DNA from: Hydractinia symbiolongicarpus
Lineage: Eukaryota; Cnidaria; Hydrozoa; Anthoathecata; Hydractiniidae
Length of the DNA stretch: 64,000 bases
Assembly: GCF_029227915.1 (NCBI RefSeq)
Contig: NC_079885.1
Coordinates: 14,023,001-14,087,000 of the forward strand
Direction of reading: 5' to 3'
A program made the translations under genes and the position numbers. The notes under the pieces are model-generated. The model had not been told where the DNA came from. It did no database searches and saw nothing but the letters and a program-made list of their open reading frames with translations. Positions 60,416 to 64,000 of this stretch are shown piece by piece. Every line of letters starts with the position of its first letter. Positions within the stretch are counted from its first letter, which is position 1.

Positions 60416-60866
60416 TATTGACTTTTTCACGTTACATTATTTATCATTACGACTGTGACGTATCTTTTTTACGCAATAGCCGCTGAGTAAATCAAGTAAA
60501 GGACATGATTAGAAGTTTCTTTCCCTTAAAAAGGGCTAAAATCGTGCTGCAATAAATGCGCCACGTCGCAAATGAATGGATTACGAGCGTCAGACAAAGA
60601 AAATGGCGATGTAGTTAATTTGCTAAATAACTTTGTCATATGAAAATTAAATCTGAAAGTACCCTAGATTGCCTTCGTTGAAACTTTTTACCGGAAATCT
60701 TAAAGGGCATTGTTGTCGTAATTACTGGATAGCGCTTGAAATGAGCTTTCAAATGCACATAAACACGACCTATTTCGGATGATCCAGTCAAGAAATATGA
60801 CCTTTAAAGTTTAAACCATTTTCGATGTAATGTGCTAATAAATCGTAGATATCTGCCCGTTTGTTT

Positions 60867-60984
60867 GTCTACGACCATACCACGATGAACACACCTGTTC
60901 TCGTCCGATCACGGAAGTTAAGAATCATCGGGCCGGGATAGTACTTGGATGGGGGACCGCCTGGGAACTCCCGGTGTCGTAGGC
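60867..60984 (+). rRNA. 5S rRNA: 5S rRNA gene
   Basis: c57a and g61a, both in the A box region. T5. Same haplotype as 63143. Confidence 0.93.
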
Positions 60985-61435
60985 TATTGACTTTTTCACG
61001 TTACATTATTTATCATTACGACTGTGACGTATCTTTTTTACGCAATAGCCGCTGAGTAAATCAAGTAAGAGACATGATTAGAAGTTGCTTTCCCTTAAAA
61101 AGAGCTACAATCTTGCTGCAATAAATGGACCACGTCGCAAATGAATGGATTAAGAGCGTCAGACAAAGAAAATGGCGATGTAGTTACTTTGCTAATTAAC
61201 TTTGTCATATGAAAATTAAGTCTGAAAGTACCCCAGCTTGCCTTCGTTGGAACTTTTTACCGGAAATCTTAAAACGCATGGTTGTCGTAAATAATGGATA
61301 GCGCTTGAAAAGAGCTTTCAAATGCACATAAACACGACCTATTTCGAATAATCCAATCAAGAAATATGACCTTTAAAGTTTAAACCATTTTCGATGTAAT
61401 GTGCTAATAAATTGTAGATATCTGCCCGTTTGTTT

Positions 61436-61553
61436 GTCTACGACCATACCACGATGAACACACCTGTTCTCGTTCGATCCCGGAAGTTAAGCATCGTCGG
61501 GCCGGGATAGTACTTGGATGGGGGACCGCCTGGGAACTCCCGGTGTCGTAGGC
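61436..61553 (+). rRNA. 5S rRNA: 5S rRNA gene
   Basis: c39t and a45c. T5 preceded by TATTAAC instead of TATTGAC. Same haplotype as 63712. Confidence 0.94.
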
Positions 61554-62004
61554 TATTAACTTTTTCACGTTACATTATTTATCATTACGACTGTGACGTA
61601 TCTTTTTTACGCAATAGCCGCTGAGTAAATCAAGTAAGAGACATGATTAGAAGTTGCTTTCCCTTAAAAAGAGCTACAATCTTGCTGCAATAAATGGACC
61701 ACGTCGCAAATGAATGGATTAAGAGCGTCAGACAAAGAAAGTGGCGATGTAGTTAATTTGCTAAATAACTTTGTCATATGAAAATTAAATCTGAAAGTAC
61801 CCTAGATTGCCTTCGTTGGAACTTTTTACCGGAAATCTTAAAGCGCATTGTTGTCGTAATTACTGGATAGCGCTTGAAATGAGCTTTCAAATGCACATAA
61901 ACACGACCTATTTCGGATGATCCAGTCAAGAAATATGACCTTTAAAGTTTAAACCATTTTCGATGTAATGTGCTAATAAATCGTAGATATCTGCCGGTTT
62001 GTTT

Positions 62005-62122
62005 GTCTACGACCATACCACGAAGACCACACCTGTTCTCGTCCGATCACGGAAGTTAAGCATCGTCGGGCCGGGATAGTACTTGGATGGGGGACCGCCT
62101 GGGATCTCCCGGTGTCGTAGGC
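62005..62122 (+). rRNA. 5S rRNA: 5S rRNA gene
   Basis: t20a, a23c and a101t, like 60298 but without g75a. T5. Confidence 0.93.
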
Positions 62123-62573
62123 TATTGACTTTTTCACGTTACATTATTTATCATTACGACTGTGACGTATCTTTTTTACGCAATAGCCGCAGAGTAAATC
62201 AAGTAAAGGACATGATTAGAAGTTTCTTTCCCTTAAAAAGGGCTAAAATCGTGCTGCAATAAATGCGCCACGTCGCAAATGAATGGATTACGAGCGTCAG
62301 ACAAAGAAAATGGCGATGTACTTACTTTGCTAACTAACTTTGTCATATGAAAATTAAGTCTGAAAGTACCCTAGATTGCCTTCGTTGGAACTTTTTACCG
62401 GAAATCTTAAAGCGCATTGTTGTCGTAATTACTGGATAGCGCTTGAAATGAGCTTTCAAATGCACATAAACACGACCTATTTCGGATGATCCAGTCAAGA
62501 AATATGACCTTTAAAATTTAAACCATTTTCGATGTAATGTGCTAATAAATCGTAGATATCTGCCCGTTTGTTT

Positions 62574-62691
62574 GTCTACGACCATACCACGATGAACACA
62601 CCTGTTCTCGTCCGATCACGAAAGTTAAGCATCGTCGGGCCGGGATAGTACTTGGATGGGGAACCGCCTGGGAACTCCCGGTGTCGTAGGC
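62574..62691 (+). rRNA. 5S rRNA: 5S rRNA gene
   Basis: g48a and g89a. T5. The second T-run downstream is shortened (TATCATTTTTACGC). Confidence 0.93.
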
Positions 62692-63142
62692 TATTGACTT
62701 TTTCACGTTACATTATTTATCATTACGACTGTGACGTATCATTTTTACGCAATAGCCGCTGAGTAAATCAAGTAAGGGACTTGATTAGAAGTTTCTTTCC
62801 AATCAAAACGGCTACGATCTGGCTGCAATAAATGCGCCACGTCTCAAATGAATGGATTACGAGCGTCAGACAAAGAAAATGGCGATGTAGTTAATTTGCT
62901 AAATAACTTTGTCATATGAAAATTAAATCTGAAAGTACCCTAGATTGCCTTCGTTGAAACTTTTTACCGGAAATCTTAAAGGGCATTGTTGTCGTAATTA
63001 CTGGATAGCGCTTGAAATGAGCTTTCAAATGCACATAAACACGACCTATTTCGGATGATCCAGTCAAGAAATATGACCTTTAAAGTTTAAACCATTTTCG
63101 ATGTAATGTGCTAATAAATCGTAGATATCTGCCCGTTTGTTT

Positions 63143-63260
63143 GTCTACGACCATACCACGATGAACACACCTGTTCTCGTCCGATCACGGAAGTTAAGAA
63201 TCATCGGGCCGGGATAGTACTTGGATGGGGGACCGCCTGGGAACTCCCGGTGTCGTAGGC
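63143..63260 (+). rRNA. 5S rRNA: 5S rRNA gene
   Basis: c57a and g61a, as at 60867, 2276 bp (four units) upstream. T5. Confidence 0.93.
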
Positions 63261-63711
63261 TATTGACTTTTTCACGTTACATTATTTATCATTACGACTG
63301 TGACATATCTTTTTTACGCAATAGCCGCTGAGTAAATCAAGTAAGAGACATGATTAGAAGTTGCTTTCCCTTAAAAAGAGCTACAATCTTGCTGCAATAA
63401 ATGGACCACGTCGCAAATGAATGGATTAAGAGCGTCAGACAAAGAAAATGGCGATGTAGTTACTTTGCTAATTAACTTTGTCATATGAAAATTAAGTCTG
63501 AAAGTACCCCAGCTTGCCTTCGTTGGAACTTTTTACCGGAAATCTTAAAACGCATGGTTGTCGTAAATAATGGATAGCGCTTGAAAAGAGCTTTCAAATG
63601 CACATAAACACGACCTATTTCGAATAATCCAATCAAGAAATATGACCTTTAAAGTTTAAACCATTTTCGATGTAATGTGCTAATAAATTGTAGATATCTG
63701 CCCGTTTGTTT

Positions 63712-63829
63712 GTCTACGACCATACCACGATGAACACACCTGTTCTCGTTCGATCCCGGAAGTTAAGCATCGTCGGGCCGGGATAGTACTTGGATGGGGG
63801 ACCGCCTGGGAACTCCCGGTGTCGTAGGC
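63712..63829 (+). rRNA. 5S rRNA: 5S rRNA gene
   Basis: c39t and a45c with TATTAAC downstream, as at 61436. The following spacer is cut by the window edge. Confidence 0.94.
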
Positions 63830-64000
63830 TATTAACTTTTTCACGTTACATTATTTATCATTACGACTGTGACGTCTCTTTTTTACGCAATAGCCGCTGA
63901 GTAAATCAAGTAAGGGACTTGATTAGAAGTTTCTTTCCCTTCAAAACGGCTACGATCTGGCTGCAATAAATGCGCCACGTCTCAAATGAATGGATTACGA

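Larger units (their letters stand above)
41009..64000 (+). repeat. 5S rDNA array, right segment
   Basis: 41 genes in one orientation with spacing of 569 or 568 bp. Spacing is 511-512 bp after a truncated gene, and 498 bp where a spacer deletion is added. Nested repeats are visible: a dimer (about 1136 bp) over 44623-46895, a trimer (1649 bp) over 49098-52396, a dimer (1138 bp) over 52396-54672, and a tetramer (2276 bp) over 60867-63829. The array runs off the right edge of the window. Confidence 0.97.

Overview
This window is repetitive eukaryotic DNA, almost certainly from an invertebrate animal. The evidence is a tandem array of animal-type 5S rRNA genes, a Helitron with a spliced gene, and a CR1/L2-type non-LTR retrotransposon. 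The species cannot be named from the sequence; a sponge, cnidarian or lophotrochozoan would all fit.

Layout. (1) 1-26616: about 147 tandem copies of a satellite monomer of roughly 181 bp. The first third is a higher-order repeat of 20 monomers (about 3.63 kb). The rest is a patchwork of duplicated blocks. (2) 26614-26623: an abrupt satellite/5S junction. The satellite breaks off and the array starts inside the last bases of a 5S gene. (3) 26617-27785 and 41009-64000: one 5S rDNA array, all genes on the + strand, unit 568-569 bp. It holds 43 genes, of which 38 are full length (118 nt) and 5 share one 56-nt deletion that removes the internal promoter. (4) 27786-36654: an 8869-bp Helitron (5' TC, 3' CTAG, inserted between A and T). 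It encodes a ubiquitin-protease-like domain fused to an HUH/Y2 Rep, a Pif1-like helicase offset by one frame, and a four-exon RPA-like single-strand-binding protein. (5) 36734-41008: a non-LTR retrotransposon ending in (TAA)9. Its single 1150-codon open frame runs signal-peptide-like leader, 2A-like ribosome-skipping motif, PHD finger, AP-type endonuclease, reverse transcriptase.

Both mobile elements sit in the same 5S spacer. The three spacer remnants (24 + 79 + 257 bp) plus a 91-bp gap add up to one normal 451-bp spacer. The Helitron went in without loss or duplication; the retrotransposon replaced 91 bp.

There are no ordinary single-copy host protein genes. The 5S genes would supply ribosomal RNA through RNA polymerase III. 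The mobile elements encode only their own machinery. The most notable items are the protease-Rep fusion in the Helitron, its reconstructable spliced RPA gene, the leader-plus-2A arrangement of the retrotransposon, and the spread of promoter-less 5S copies through nested higher-order repeats.
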